From positions 8,432,001 through 8,496,000 of the forward strand of contig JAWQUS010000030.1 in NCBI GenBank assembly GCA_036365455.1: a stretch of DNA of 64,000 nucleotides, given 5' to 3'. This stretch comes from Macrosoma leucophasiata. Taxonomy: Eukaryota; Arthropoda; Insecta; Lepidoptera; Hedylidae. The position numbers and the translations under genes were made by a program. Below the pieces are notes generated by a model. The model had not been told where the DNA came from and did no database searches. It saw nothing but the letters and a program-made list of their open reading frames with translations. Below are positions 12,005-23,042 of the stretch, piece after piece. Numbering within the stretch: the first letter of the stretch is position 1; each line of letters begins with the position of its first letter.

Positions 12005-12064
12005 GTATAGAGTGGCTTAGGTCTGTATAGAGTGGGTTAGGTCTGTATAGAGTGGGTTAGGTAT
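12005..12064 (+). repeat. 20-bp minisatellite, three units
   Basis: Three head-to-tail units of TATAGAGTGGGTTAGGTCTG, the first with one change (GGC for GGG). Each unit happens to contain TTAGG. Confidence 0.9.
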
Positions 12065-12065
12065 G

Positions 12066-12409
12066 TATTTTGAGTTTAGTTATTATGTGATGATATCTCA
12101 TGTATTTTTGAATGTAGGTAGTTAATATGATAGAGGCAGTGCCGTAACTGGCGAATGGAGCGCGCGGTGCAAGCTCTTACACCTGCGTCCTTAAATTTTC
12201 TAGGTCCGGCCATTCCTGCCCCCACCCCCTTTCCACCCTTCTCCGCAGGATCTGCGCCCTGCACCTTGACACCATTGGTACAGCACTAGGTAGAGGTACA
12301 TCTTTCATTAATTAATATTCCCCTCCTGTTTAACGTACGTGATGTAAAATAGCCTTATAACTTTCCTCGTTACATAGTAGTCTGTATAACACAAAATCTG
12401 TCGATAAGG
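12066..12409. other. Unannotated DNA
   Basis: It includes a C-rich patch (12200-12260) of unknown nature. No gene recognised. Confidence 0.45.
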
Positions 12410-12487
12410 CACGAGAGGTATTTCAGGGCCGGCGCTCTACACTCTCTGCCTACCCCGTTAGGAACCTGGAGTGAAGATACATACATA
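12410..12487 (+). mobile_element. RTE-like LINE 3' tip
   Basis: It has GGCACGAGAGGT, GCGCTCTACACTCTCTGCC, TACCCCGTTAGG and a GTGAAGATACATACATA tail. These match the last codons and CATA-rich tail of the element at 32486-32790. Only the last 80 or so bases are present, so it is a severe 5' truncation. Confidence 0.85.
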
Positions 12488-12493
12488 CAAAAT

Positions 12494-12650
12494 CAGTTCC
12501 GATTAGACGGTAATAATGCATCACTGAGGCAAAACAAATAATCACTTAGGAGGTAACGCATTTGCATTTTAACCTCTGGGTTTTGTGTAGATGTCTATAA
12601 GCTACAGTATTCATTTACCATTCATGCATACTGCAATGTAAAAAAAATAT
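12494..12650 (+). repeat. Repeat A, decayed copy
   Basis: It has CGATTAGACGGTAAT, TTAGGAGGTAACGCATTTGC, ACCTCTGG and GTAGATGTCTATAAGCTACAG, and ends in an A run. It is well diverged from the better copies and abuts the RTE tip. Confidence 0.7.
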
Positions 12651-12798
12651 TCCCAAAAATACATAATAGGAAAATATCCTTAGAGTCCTAACCATGCTAG
12701 TTTTGTTTTAGGTCCTTTGAGATTCAAAGGGATTATACGGCGTTTGCGATAAAAACTTGCTATCATACAAAATTTTGACACAATTTTAATGTAATGTG

Positions 12799-13320
12799 TT
12801 GGTAGCAAACAATTATGCACTTCAGTTGATGGTAAGTGAATACTGTGTAAGATGTTAATAGTCCAGTTGTTCTACCTCTAGCTCTGTGATAATTATGAAG
12901 TAGATATCGTAACCGGAGCACGATAGTGCTGCATTACTACCATTTTGCGGTAGATAGATTACGTAGGTAATGCGGTGGTACCTACTCCTACGAACTTCAA
13001 CACTGGACCTTTTTTTTTTATTTAATGAAGGTGGCAAACAAGCCTGCATTTCACATTGATGTTAAGTGATGACTGGAGCCTATAGACACTTACACTAAGA
13101 CCAGAGGTCAAAATGCAGGTGCGCTGCCACCCCTGAGACCTTAGTTGATATGTCTCTGTGATAAGATATTGCGGGGTCGTGCATTACCATCTAGCCGGAA
13201 CACGATAGTGCTGAACACCATTTAGCGGCAGATTGATTAGCTAATGCGGTGGTGCCTACGCCCTCTAATTCCTACACTGGAACTCTACCACCAGTAGAAA
13301 CCTATACTACCAGTAAAAAA
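12799..13320 (-). repeat. Repeat A, decayed copy interrupted by another
   Basis: The outer copy runs from 12799 (GTAGCAAACAATTATGCAC) to CACTGGAC at about 13008. A second, better copy then intervenes. The outer copy's own end resumes as CTATACTACCAGTAAAA at 13302-13318. The arrangement indicates a nested insertion of the same family. Confidence 0.75.
13009..13297 (-). repeat. Repeat A, near full-length, nested
   Basis: It extends from the T run through GTGGCAAACAAGCCTGCA, GGTCAAAATGCAGG, GAACACGATAGTGCTGAACA and GCGGTGGTGCCTACGCCC to ACTCTACCACCAGTA. It inserted into the older copy around it. Confidence 0.85.
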
Positions 13321-14316
13321 TGTACTTAAATCTTTCTCATAAAATGCATTGAATTGTGCAGTAGCTTGTGAGTTTATCGCCAACAGATAACAATATGTCA
13401 TTACACAGCTCATACATGTTTTATATATTAAAACCACATTTTATAAAATTCGTGTTTAATCAACTGTCGTTCCGTGGTCGTGCCTCTCATATAAATATAT
13501 TTAGTGTCACCAAAATAATTCGACTGATATGGATATTAAGAATCGATAAATACTCATTGCAAAATAAGTAACCTTCGGTACTTAAAAATATACAGTAAAG
13601 AATACATTAAATTATATGTCTACATTGAATTCCCTCGAACGACCCAACTTTCTCGTTCGCCCAGAGATGAGTGTTTAAGTTTTTCTGAAGCAAAAAAAAC
13701 TTGTTAAGGACACAAATGTAAAACGAGAGCAACCCGCGAGTCGAACGCTATAACTACCCGTTTATATATAGACATTCGCTCATTACATCATTCACAATCT
13801 TCACAATCATTACAAATTCAAAATACTATTTATGAAATAGCTTTAGGAAAAATTACGAGAAATTTCTGCATCGTCTGATTTGGAAAAAGCATTTGCCGAT
13901 CCATACTCATAGTATGTAACCGGTTAAATAAATATAACATTCACATGTCAGACGCGCTTCATGTCCAGCTGGGAAAGAATTCAAAGATCGACGTAGGCCA
14001 GTTATACTCAACCTTTTCTTTTACGGGACTACACAATGATATTATTATAATATGCGTAGTTATGCTAAAGGAGATGTTGCGAGCTCGGCTCTGGTTCCTA
14101 CATTACTTCAAAAAATGGGTAAATTAAAGAAGAATTCGAAAAAAATACAATTAATATATTCAAGAATATATTTTAGAGTTACAACCACACTTAATTCAAA
14201 CGATTTTATAATTTTCAATATGATTATTAGTGGAATTTGTCAAAATGTCATCTCAACTGCAAATAATGTTTTGTAACTGCAAACAAAGCTAAATAAGTGA
14301 ATATATGCCGTAACAC
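13321..14316. other. Unannotated AT-rich DNA
   Basis: No gene or repeat recognised. Short reading frames here resemble no known protein. Confidence 0.5.
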
Positions 14317-14343
14317 TATTATTATTAATATTATTATTATTAT
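14317..14343. repeat. (ATT)n array
   Basis: A near-perfect ATT microsatellite bordering the 3' end of the Dong-like LINE on the minus strand. A second ATT array borders the other end. Confidence 0.9.
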
Positions 14344-14708
14344 TTCACTCATTTATTCATAGTCTCACTATATATTTTTTTACATGTACATGTATATAAA
14401 GAAAAAAAAAACAACGTATATATAAAAAAATACAAAATGGTTGCCGCCGGTAGCGGGAGCAGGGTCCAAGCTGTCGGCGGTTAGGGGCTGAGAGAGAGGA
14501 ACCTCCTCACAATACGTGCCGTGTCGAGAAGAACCGCTTTCTGCACCAAGCCCTTGATCCAACTTCCCAGCGAGAGCCTCTTAAGGTGGTGGTCGAGGCT
14601 CTTCGCCATGAGTCCGTTTACCGTGACGACTATCGGTACAATTACAGCCGAGTCCACATCCCACATGGCGACAATCTCGTGAAAGAAGTCTTACGAGATT
14701 GTCGCCAG
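14344..14708 (-). mobile_element. Dong/R4-like LINE 3' end, copy 1
   Basis: On the minus strand 14481-14690 encodes HEIVAMWDVDSAVIVPIVV, then NGLMAKSLDHHLKRL and LVQKAVLLDTARIVRRFL, ending LSLSP-stop. This resembles the extreme C-terminus of non-LTR proteins that carry a C-terminal restriction-like endonuclease (R4/Dong type). The 3' UTR ends in AATAAATGAGTG. TAA/ATT arrays flank both ends, which fits the TAA target preference that I recall for Bombyx Dong. The clade call is an inference from these two lines. The 5' end is truncated, with a short inverted copy of the LINE sequence at the junction. Confidence 0.7.
14666..14707. repeat. 15-bp inverted repeat at LINE 5' junction
   Basis: The arms TGGCGACAATCTCGT (14666-14680) and ACGAGATTGTCGCCA (14693-14707) are exact complements. 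The inner arm is LINE coding sequence; the outer arm is its inverted copy next to the ATT array. Confidence 0.9.
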
Positions 14709-14709
14709 T

Positions 14710-14731
14710 CTTATTATTATTATTATTAATG
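14710..14731. repeat. (ATT)n array
   Basis: The second ATT array, bordering the truncated 5' end of the Dong-like LINE. Confidence 0.9.
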
Positions 14732-14934
14732 ATATTGTGTACAATACATGGCCGGAGGTCCACAGGTACATTTTTGCAACATCTCCTTTATAGGTACTAT
14801 AGCATTCCAGGTAAAACTTAGGAAATCCTAATAATAAGATACATAGTGTGATTCACTTTTTATATAACCTCTTTAACATTTAGAAGTAACGCAGCCAATT
14901 TCGCCCACTAAATGTGTAGTTTAATTAGCACCCT

Positions 14935-15592
14935 TCTTAGGGTTCCGAAGTAAACAAGGAACCCTTATAGTTTCGCCATGTCCGTCTGTCTGTCCGTCGT
15001 CCGTCTGTCAAAAACTGTTGCTACTAGAGACTTGAAATTTGGCACAAATATTTAATTAAAAATTTGGCTCAATCCGCCGACAATGTGAAAACAAGAATAA
15101 AAACATAAAAATAAAATTATTTAGGTACCTCCCCTACATGTAACGCGTGGTCAATTTTTTTATTTTTCGTATTTTTTATATTGTGAGATATCGTTGAATA
15201 GGTCTTTCAAAAATGTCAGGGGTGTGCTAAATTTTTCGATTCAGTTAACTGTTCGTGACTTAGTGCCAATTTTCGTTAGAGTCAAGTGTTTCCCCCCTCT
15301 ACCAACTAAACGGTTGTTGTTAGAAATTCAAACGTTACGGCAATAGTAGCGAGGTACATAATATAACGAAATTAAAAGGAAAACTATCACACTTAAGTTG
15401 GCTTTACTAGTTTGCGAGTACTTAATAGTCGACCGAACGTAAAACTCGAAATTTTTGGACGAGTCTTTAGAAAATATTTATTTACTTTTTTCATTGCATT
15501 AATCCATGCATTTTTTATTTGCATTAACCTAAAAACTACGGAACCCTACACTGCGCGTGGCCCGACACGCACTTGACCGGTTTTTAAGATAT
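14935..15592 (-). mobile_element. Repeat G, long copy
   Basis: It begins AGGGTTCCGAAGTAAACAAG, with GGAACCCTTATAGTTTCGCC and a CCGTCTGTCTGTCCGTC tract. It ends ACGGAACCCTACACTGCGCG, CCCGACACGCACTTGACCGG and a T run. Both ends match the family seen at 9242-9750 in reverse orientation. No protein is encoded. Confidence 0.85.
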
Positions 15593-16973
15593 TATTCGTA
15601 AAATTACAGTACCTGCTCGTGTATACGAGTATCATAAATGTATCTATAGCGTAATTTTTCTTTATTTTCTTTACAAATTGATATATTTGCTTAAATTACC
15701 GAACCGCATGATAAAAATCGGCGGACCGCACATTGATAATCACTGACGTAGACGATTCGCCAGTATGTTGTAAAGCAATGTATGGCGAATTTTTGATACA
15801 CCGATCATGCATTGACCGATAGACGATAGGTATGTTCCCACATTAATTTGAAAGTCATTAGTGGTTATACGCCAATGATTTCATTTCATAAGATCAAATC
15901 CATCTTAAATTAATACTTTGGTGTTTCACATGATTCCACATCAATATGGATGTGGAATCAAGTAAAACACGTGTGTATGTGTGACTAGCTTATCCAGTGC
16001 TAGATTAAGACTTTTAATGCCCTTAGCAAATCAGGGTTGGTTGAAAGACGAGTGATGAGAAAAAAAACGCCAGCGTACCTATAAGAGAAAATGTGATGAA
16101 ATCTCTGTCTCTGGTGGCCCCCACGACGTGATGCTCGAAGATATTGCTTAATTAGCTTATGGGCTAATCCAGCACTGAGGCTATCCTACTTTTTAGTAGA
16201 ATTTTCGTATTGATATACGAAAATACTGTACCACCAACAGTTAAAAAACGATTGTTAAATAATAACACAATTTTAAATGTGGAAATGTTCTATCGGTTCA
16301 CGTTTCAGAGAATGTAATAACAGTGGAGAAAGATTTGTCTACATATTATAGGCAGATACCAAAGACCTTATAAGGAACGAGCTGATGGAACTTTTGAACG
16401 CTTCGTCATTTCATTATTTCTTGACTTTTAAGGATCGAATATCTCAAAAAGCTGAACCACATATTTCATTATTTATAATTGTGTGAAAAAATCGAGATAA
16501 TCAGTTGGGCGTTACGTGAGTAACGACGTTTCTTTTTTTATTTATAGATAAAAAACGTTCGTCTAAGCGTTGTCTTCGACCAACGCAGCGGCTAGGTAAC
16601 CTTTACTGGCCGCGCATAATTTGATTTACACTCCTTTTGATCGCGCCAAAAAGAGACATCGAAGGCACATCCCAAGAGACCCGGACGATGAGACCACATT
16701 GGCCGTTGCCGCAATGAATAAACACTTACAACACTCTTTAAACACCCGAATAGCGCGGCGACACGTTCCGGACCGCGCCCGCCTCTACCCCCGACCCTAA
16801 CACGACCCGTTGTCGGTTATCACCAACCGATGACTAGAGCGAAAGTCGCACCGCCCCTAATCGCATATGTCTCATTTGTCTTTCCGCCGAGCCTAAGCCG
16901 AGGTTCGGAACCACAGGGGTCTCCCTTATGCAATTGCCCTAACTTTTTGTGCAGGCTGGAGCGTCTTCTGTGC
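15593..16973. other. Unannotated DNA with a GC-richer block
   Basis: No gene recognised. A GC-richer, non-repetitive block spans about 16560-16960 with several CGCG and GGCCG clusters. It could be regulatory or a decayed gene segment; nothing specific shows. Confidence 0.45.
15921..15970. repeat. Imperfect 22-bp hairpin
   Basis: The arms 15921-15942 and 15949-15970 pair with two mismatches around a 6-base loop. The loop-proximal part GATTCCACATC is exact. Confidence 0.85.
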
Positions 16974-17130
16974 TTTTTTATGTAATGGAAGTGGCAAACA
17001 AGCATGCAGTTCACATTAAGTGATAACTGCAGCCTATAGACATTTACACAAAGACGAAGGTCAAAATGCAGATGCGTTACCACTCCTGAGGCCTAATGTG
17101 TTATACCTCTGTGCCGGAAATTACAGTGCC
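16974..17130 (-). repeat. Repeat A, 5'-truncated copy
   Basis: It runs from the T run through GTGGCAAACAAGCATGCAG, GGTCAAAATGCAGATGCG and CTGTGCCGGAAATTACAG, then leaves the family. Only the A-tail half is kept. Confidence 0.85.
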
Positions 17131-17820
17131 CGGTGAAGTAGATTAGTGCCGTCTCGAGACGTGCCGCCTACACAAGCGCGTCCCAAAAAAATCGGATCTT
17201 TCTTCTTATTCAATGCAGCAATTTCTAGTGTTTGCAGCAGAATTCATAGCAAAGGTTTGTACTGTCGGGCTACTTCTTATAACGTCTTTGGTAGATATGA
17301 TACAAGTAAGTGTGATTTCTGACCGAATTGCGGTTACAAAAGAAGCGATCTATGCAACCACACCGATTGGATTCTACACTCCGTACTATTGTGTGGAATA
17401 GGCAATGGGAAAGTAATTCGCCGCAAAAGTGCTACTCGGTACCGTTCATTGAACTCTAATTTATTTCTAAGGAATACGCGTTACAATGTGTTTACACCGT
17501 ATTGTTAAAAAACAAGCACCAGGCGATACCTAATCCGCATAATGTGTAGTAGTTTTGATGAAATCGCGGCCCCTTAAAATTACGTCGTATTTTCGTACCT
17601 ATTACCTTTATTTCTAAACATAATCTTGTATTTTTAAAACTATTTCTTTTTCTAGTAGATTATCCCGGGCAAACGTTGTCCGGCCAAATTGGAAACGGAC
17701 AAGATGATGGAAATTATAATAAGCAATCGAAGCACTTTCATCTATTTCATGTTTTTTTTTTCATTAAACTATGTATCTCATTGTCTATCCGCGTATCATA
17801 CAAATTTTCTGAATAGCATG

Positions 17821-17865
17821 TAGGTATGTATCTATACGAAATATTTTCGTATAGATACATACCTA
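17821..17865. repeat. Perfect 21-bp hairpin
   Basis: The arm at 17821-17841 starts TAGGTATGTATCTATACG. Its exact reverse complement is at 17845-17865, with a 3-base loop (TAT). Confidence 0.95.
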
Positions 17866-20159
17866 ATATTTTCTTAAGATATTTTTTGATAGAAATCGAT
17901 TACCACAATCCAAAAGTTTATGTTTTGATTAATGTAAAATTAAAAGTAAACTTTGTGCCAGATCGAAGTAGTTTGAGCACTCTGTGGCAGATTAGGGAGT
18001 CGTTACGCCATACTACCAACAAATTTACACACTTCAGATTTCGTGCATGGAGATATCTTCATCACATGAGCATTACTTCAGCAACAGGGTCATTATTGTT
18101 CAGAGAAAACATCTAAAATAACATAGATAACACACAAAGTACGGTATGCAAACCGATGCGTCAGTGTCGAAAGCTAGGCGGGCCCAATCATTTAAGTTTG
18201 GAGATAAAGTACATTCATGTATCATTATTTTCCTCTGCGATGATTATTCGTAATACCACAAAAAACATGACTCGTGATCAATCCCGATATATTAGTAATT
18301 CACACAGCACCGCAACAAGGTGATAATATATCATAGAGATGTATTATTCATTTGACGACTGTTATTTTGATGTTGCAAGCTGAGTTCGAGCCGCAGTTTT
18401 TGCTCGATTCGCTAGCTATCATACCCAACTAATAAATGTATCATAAATGTATGAAATTGAGCACATACTAGCACACTTTTAATAAGTTTCGTTATAGGTT
18501 TTTCTGCGAGAAACAAGTGATGTATCTATATATCCAATACCTGTCTCTTGAACTAGTTTGTGGCACTTTCTCAGGTTCGGTAAAAAGTTATGAATGTCTG
18601 TTATAATTTCTTTGATGGAAAGTGAAAACCCAGAGTAGCTACGTTTTATTTTTAAGTACATAATTTTCACAGTAAAACATCTATGTACTTGCACTCATTC
18701 TGCTTTAAAAAGTAACCTGAAGAAGCAACAAAATGTTCAAGTGTTCACAATTTACAAGTTTAATCTATTCAACAGCTCAGTATAACCTAAATGTTCTTTA
18801 ACTATTTTGGTGATTTAATGTTAGGAAATCATTACTCCAAGACCTGAAACCAGACTGAAAACCAGAGTTTCACCGTCAAGTCAAGGAATTAATGTTTTCT
18901 AATAGAGAACATTTTCAGTGATAATAGCGAATTTGCCTGATGAATTTCAATATACCTTCCTACTCAATTTCATTTCTCCGACTTCACTTTAACCACAGTA
19001 AATCGTGAATATAACAATATTCATGTATGTTTAACAATTAGAAATGAGCAAAAGTACATAAATTCACTAAAAAATATAAGATTGTACTCGTAAAAACAGA
19101 TATGTATATGAATGAAACTATCAATCTCTATGTACCTAACAATGTTCTTTATGAACGCAAAATTCAAATTCACTAACAAAAACGTAAACATTAATCCGCC
19201 TTTCGTGTAAACATTACGTAAAGGTTATTAAGCATAAAAAATCAAGATTTAAGAGGTAATGCACAAGACATAATGCGCACGGAAGCCGTTCGGAGTTGTG
19301 GTGCGGGATGCAGAACAGCTCCGAGGCCACGTTTGCGTCTTAATTTTATTGTTATCATCCACGACAATCTCATATAATTGTTTACATAAGTCTTAAATGC
19401 GCTCACATACACTTTTTCTTGAAACAATTACGTAATCTGTGCTCCTGTTTAACGACATTAATGTCTCACTGTAGGGCAAAGGTGACATAAAAAAGAAAGG
19501 AAATGCAGTCGACATATCGATTTAAAGGGCCGTTTAATTTTTGTAAATGTTGTAAATTTTAAGGTTAAGTACGTAATATAGTCTGGTTATTTGTGTAATT
19601 AGAAAAAATCGAAGTAGAGACATTGTGTTTGTGAAAAATTGTGTAGTATTAACGTTATAATTGAAAGAAATCCCTACATTTTATCCGATTACGGTGAAAA
19701 CAGGTGGTATCTTGCCTGATCTTGCCTAGGGCCTGTTACTACTAATACAATGTAAAATATTTTTTTTATAACATTGAAATCGTTCTTTAAGATGTTTAGA
19801 ATAAGATGTGATACCAACGGATAAATTTAATATTCTCGGAACATCTGCACGTGTCGAATAAAATTGTATCTATACAATTGACATATTATGATTGGATTAA
19901 TTACGTAATTTATATAACTAACTTATTTATTACATTACATGTATTTAATAGTTCGTTAATTATTTGAAACTGCAATAAATGTCTCGTTTTAACTTTTCCT
20001 GTCTCAATGTGCAATTTACATTTTCGCACTGATTTTATTTAAAAAATTATTAATTTAATAATTAATAGTATTTAACATTTAACCTGGCATACAAAAGATA
20101 AATAAAAATAAATATTCAACATTTAATAAAATAACAATGTCAAACTTTCATCGTCGAAA

Positions 20160-20480
20160 TAATAACAGTTTCCAGAGCGAGTGGCGGCGCACACCGATGC
20201 GGCGGTCTCGCGCATCCGTAGAATAGCTCTCGTTTCATTATACGCACGGCGCTCGTGACTGGTACTGGTAATGCGGTACAGTTGGTAGGCACATATTTAT
20301 GCATTCAAACACAACATCAATCATTCTAATGAGCTACGGCCGGTAGGCAGATACTGGTGTTCGCCGCCAGCGGGCGCGAGCCGTCACGTGAGTAACGTGT
20401 AGTGATGCCACGGGAATCTGCCGTGATTTATCGATCATCGATGACCGTAAAATATCGCGTGAGCTTAATTGAGATATCTC
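20160..20480. other. GC-rich island, possible regulatory DNA
   Basis: It is a local rise in GC with CpG-rich pieces and a CACGTG box, in otherwise AT-rich DNA. No open frame or repeat explains it. Promoter or enhancer function is only a guess. Confidence 0.3.
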
Positions 20481-21477
20481 GTCTACGTGTTATGTTATAG
20501 ACTTGATTCATTGAATTACTCAATTGACACGTTTCAGTGGCGGACATCGCATAAAAATGTAGTAACGGAAATAAAATGTGCTGCATATTTTACACATGTT
20601 ATACTTGCATTTTTATTTATTACGACCGGTACTCATAAACTGAAAACTTTGTAATAAAACATTTAATGTTTTAAACACTTTTATTTTTTATAAGTCGAGT
20701 GCGATGCGAAGAGAATATCTCTACAACTCTACATATAGAGCAAATAAAATTTCACTTTTTATGACTTCATATCAGCATGAATAAAATGTGACTGTGCGCT
20801 CCGCAAAATGGCAATCTGATGATACTTTCTTGTTTAATTTATCGATATCGATTATGCAGAGAATCCAATAAGCCCTATTTAACAGAGCAGTGATATTCAA
20901 CTAACAAGTTTAGCAATGAAGGAAAGAAAGCTGCCCGGAGCGTCCGGCGCTATTCACAAATTGGCACGAGCTAGGCACGCGTTCCATTCACATTCTCATA
21001 CCACTCAACTCACGCTTAGATCCATTCCAAACGATACTTTGAATAGAATGCTATTAGATTTGTTTTTGCAAATCAACACATACGTACATAAGTGTTAAAA
21101 TGTCTAAGATATGTTACAGAGATTGAATGGTGCAGTGCAATGATACCACGGAGCCATTAGTAGGAGCAAAAAGATTGAATTCTTTTGATTGTATCGTGTT
21201 TGTAAATAAAAATAAAGTTGAGAAAATATTATGTTAGCGTCTTTATTTTAGGAATTTGGGATGTGATTTATTAATGATTCCATTTTTTTAGAAATTGTCT
21301 ATCTGTCAAATCATTCACAAATAACCCATAAACCCACGTTGATAATATTATGTTTTAATATTACTAATTACCGCAGTGTTACACTGTATAGATTTCGATG
21401 CCGCGGACTTTTTAATAGAATCTAGTGTTACTTGTGAACGCTACTATTTATAGTAGGTATCTATCTGGTCTTCTTAC

Positions 21478-21692
21478 CAGTAGAACCTATTGCACATCGA
21501 CTTAAGGAAGGAGACTTCGGTTTATTTCGGGTTTGTAGAGCGTTATCTCCTTCGTAACTTACCTATGTGACGTTTATCGACCATTTTGACCAATACCGGA
21601 CTATCAGTGCAAAAGTAGGCAATATGCAGCAGTGATAACGCTCTACAAAGTCGAAACTAGTTAATTGTCTCTTTTGTAAACTCGATGTGCAA
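21478..21692 (-). mobile_element. Tc1/mariner-like MITE, copy 1
   Basis: The ends TTGCACATCGA (21490-21500) and TCGATGTGCAA (21682-21692) are inverted. Subterminal TAGAGCGTTATCTC and GATAACGCTCTACA blocks also pair. The centre GACCATTTTGACCAATACCGG is the reverse complement of the centre of the copy at 37370-37620, so the two are in opposite orientation. The outermost bases are decayed. Confidence 0.75.
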
Positions 21693-21736
21693 TATTTCTT
21701 ACTCTTATCAACTTTTATGCTTTGCAATGGTATATG

Positions 21737-21990
21737 TCTATATATATAAAAATCAATTGATGTTCGTTAGTCTCGCTAAAACTCGAAAACGGCTGGACCG
21801 ATTTGTCTAATTATGGTTTTGAATAATTATTGAAAGTCCAGGGAAGGTTTAAAAGGTAAGAAAATATAAGTAAATTGAAGAGGAATTGTAAAAAGTTCGT
21901 TTATATCAAATCAAACCTTTTGACACATTATTTCATTGTGAGGCAATACGAAGACATACGGGGCTGGCACTGTCGCACGACAACTCAAGA
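21737..21990 (+). mobile_element. Helitron-like 5' end
   Basis: It starts TCTATATATATAAAAATC, followed by TTCGTTAGTCTCGCTAAAAC, TCGAAAACGGCTGGACCG and GAAAGTCCAGGGAAGG. I recognise this as the start of a common lepidopteran non-autonomous Helitron. No CTAG end was found, so the copy is truncated and the right boundary is approximate. Confidence 0.55.
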
Positions 21991-22360
21991 CCCTAAAAAA
22001 ATTAAAAAAAAACTTTTATGAAGATAATGAGTATATTATTTATTAGGTATTTTCAGTCATATGACATCATGTTCGAATAGCTGCTATGATTGGGAAATAG
22101 ACCCAATGCTGTAATTATAATCATGTACGCCTAAACGTGAGATTTTAATCTAGCGCTCTTCAATTGTGATTTTACAAAACTATTGAAGTCATATAACGGA
22201 CTTTTTCTTTATTTTATAATTGGACATATGTAGAGAGAGCTAATCTCGAGACAGCCTTATGGTCTACTTCACCCGTCAAGCAGCGAGTGCAAATAGCTCT
22301 TACGGTCAAATACTAAAACACCACTTAAATAAGTGATCTGGTAAATTTCGAAACCCTTGG
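21991..22360. other. Unannotated DNA
   Basis: No feature recognised. Confidence 0.5.
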
Positions 22361-22411
22361 TGGACAACATCCACTGGATATATACCTATGATATCCAGTG
22401 GATGTTGTCCA
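22361..22411. repeat. Perfect 21-bp hairpin
   Basis: The arms start TGGACAACATCCACTGGAT (22361-22381) and pair exactly with 22391-22411 across a 9-base loop. Confidence 0.95.
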
Positions 22412-22643
22412 CGACATAAGATATTACGAAGAATATATGTACTTGGACACTGGATGCCTACCTACATTAATTTATGCGCCGGTAATTACGGAATCGTACA
22501 TCACCATCAAGCTATAACATTACACCTACTTACATATATGACTCGTAAAAGCGATGAATCAACCTGTCAATGACATCAAATAACAGTCTGAATGCATAAC
22601 ATGAGCTAGACTGTTATTGGGCGACTTGGGCGTGTCTGTGGCA

Positions 22644-23042
22644 AACAATAGGTGACAAGTAACTTGCTGAAATGGTAACATTTGTTTGGAACACATGTAG
22701 GCATAGTGAATAAAAAATCATGACATCGATTTATTTATAGCGATCTTCTCCGTCAATTCATAACAATAGAAATACTTAAATCTATTATATTTTTGTTTTA
22801 AGAGTGTATACTTTTCTCGAAATAAATACAACCAAAAATGTAAAAGATATTTTTAATGAATGAGAAAAAATATACTCTTAAAACAAAAATAAAAGTAGAT
22901 TTAAGTATATCTATTGTTATAAATTGACGGAGAAGACCGCAATAAATCAATCGATGACATGATTTTTTATTTACTATGCCTACATGACTGTACCTACCAA
23001 ACAAATGTTACCATTTCAGCAAGTTACTTGTCACGTATTGTT
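22644..23042. repeat. Long foldback: arms of about 170 bp
   Basis: The left arm (about 22644-22810) and right arm (about 22870-23042) are reverse complements over almost their whole length, around a centre of about 60 bases. The outer 46 bases, starting AACAATAGGTGACAAGTAAC on the left, differ by one base from the complement of the right end. Small indels occur inside (for example near 22690 against 22990). No target-site duplication or polymerase-like frame is visible. It could be a foldback transposon or MITE, or a long-hairpin RNA locus. Confidence 0.9.

Larger units (their letters stand above)
17131..21477. other. Unannotated DNA, 4.3 kb
   Basis: No gene or recognised repeat apart from the hairpin at 17821-17865. 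The block 20160-20480 is clearly GC-richer than its surroundings (GTGGCGGCGCACACC, GCGGTCTCGCGC, TCACGTGAGTAACGTG) and is listed separately. Predicted short peptides here resemble nothing known. Confidence 0.45.

Noticed and set aside
12005..12064. Interstitial telomere repeat
   Set aside because: TTAGG occurs once per 20-base unit, not as a pentamer array.
14660..14710. Stem-loop as a transcription terminator
   Set aside because: It lies at the 5' junction of a LINE in a eukaryotic genome; intrinsic terminators of that type are not expected.
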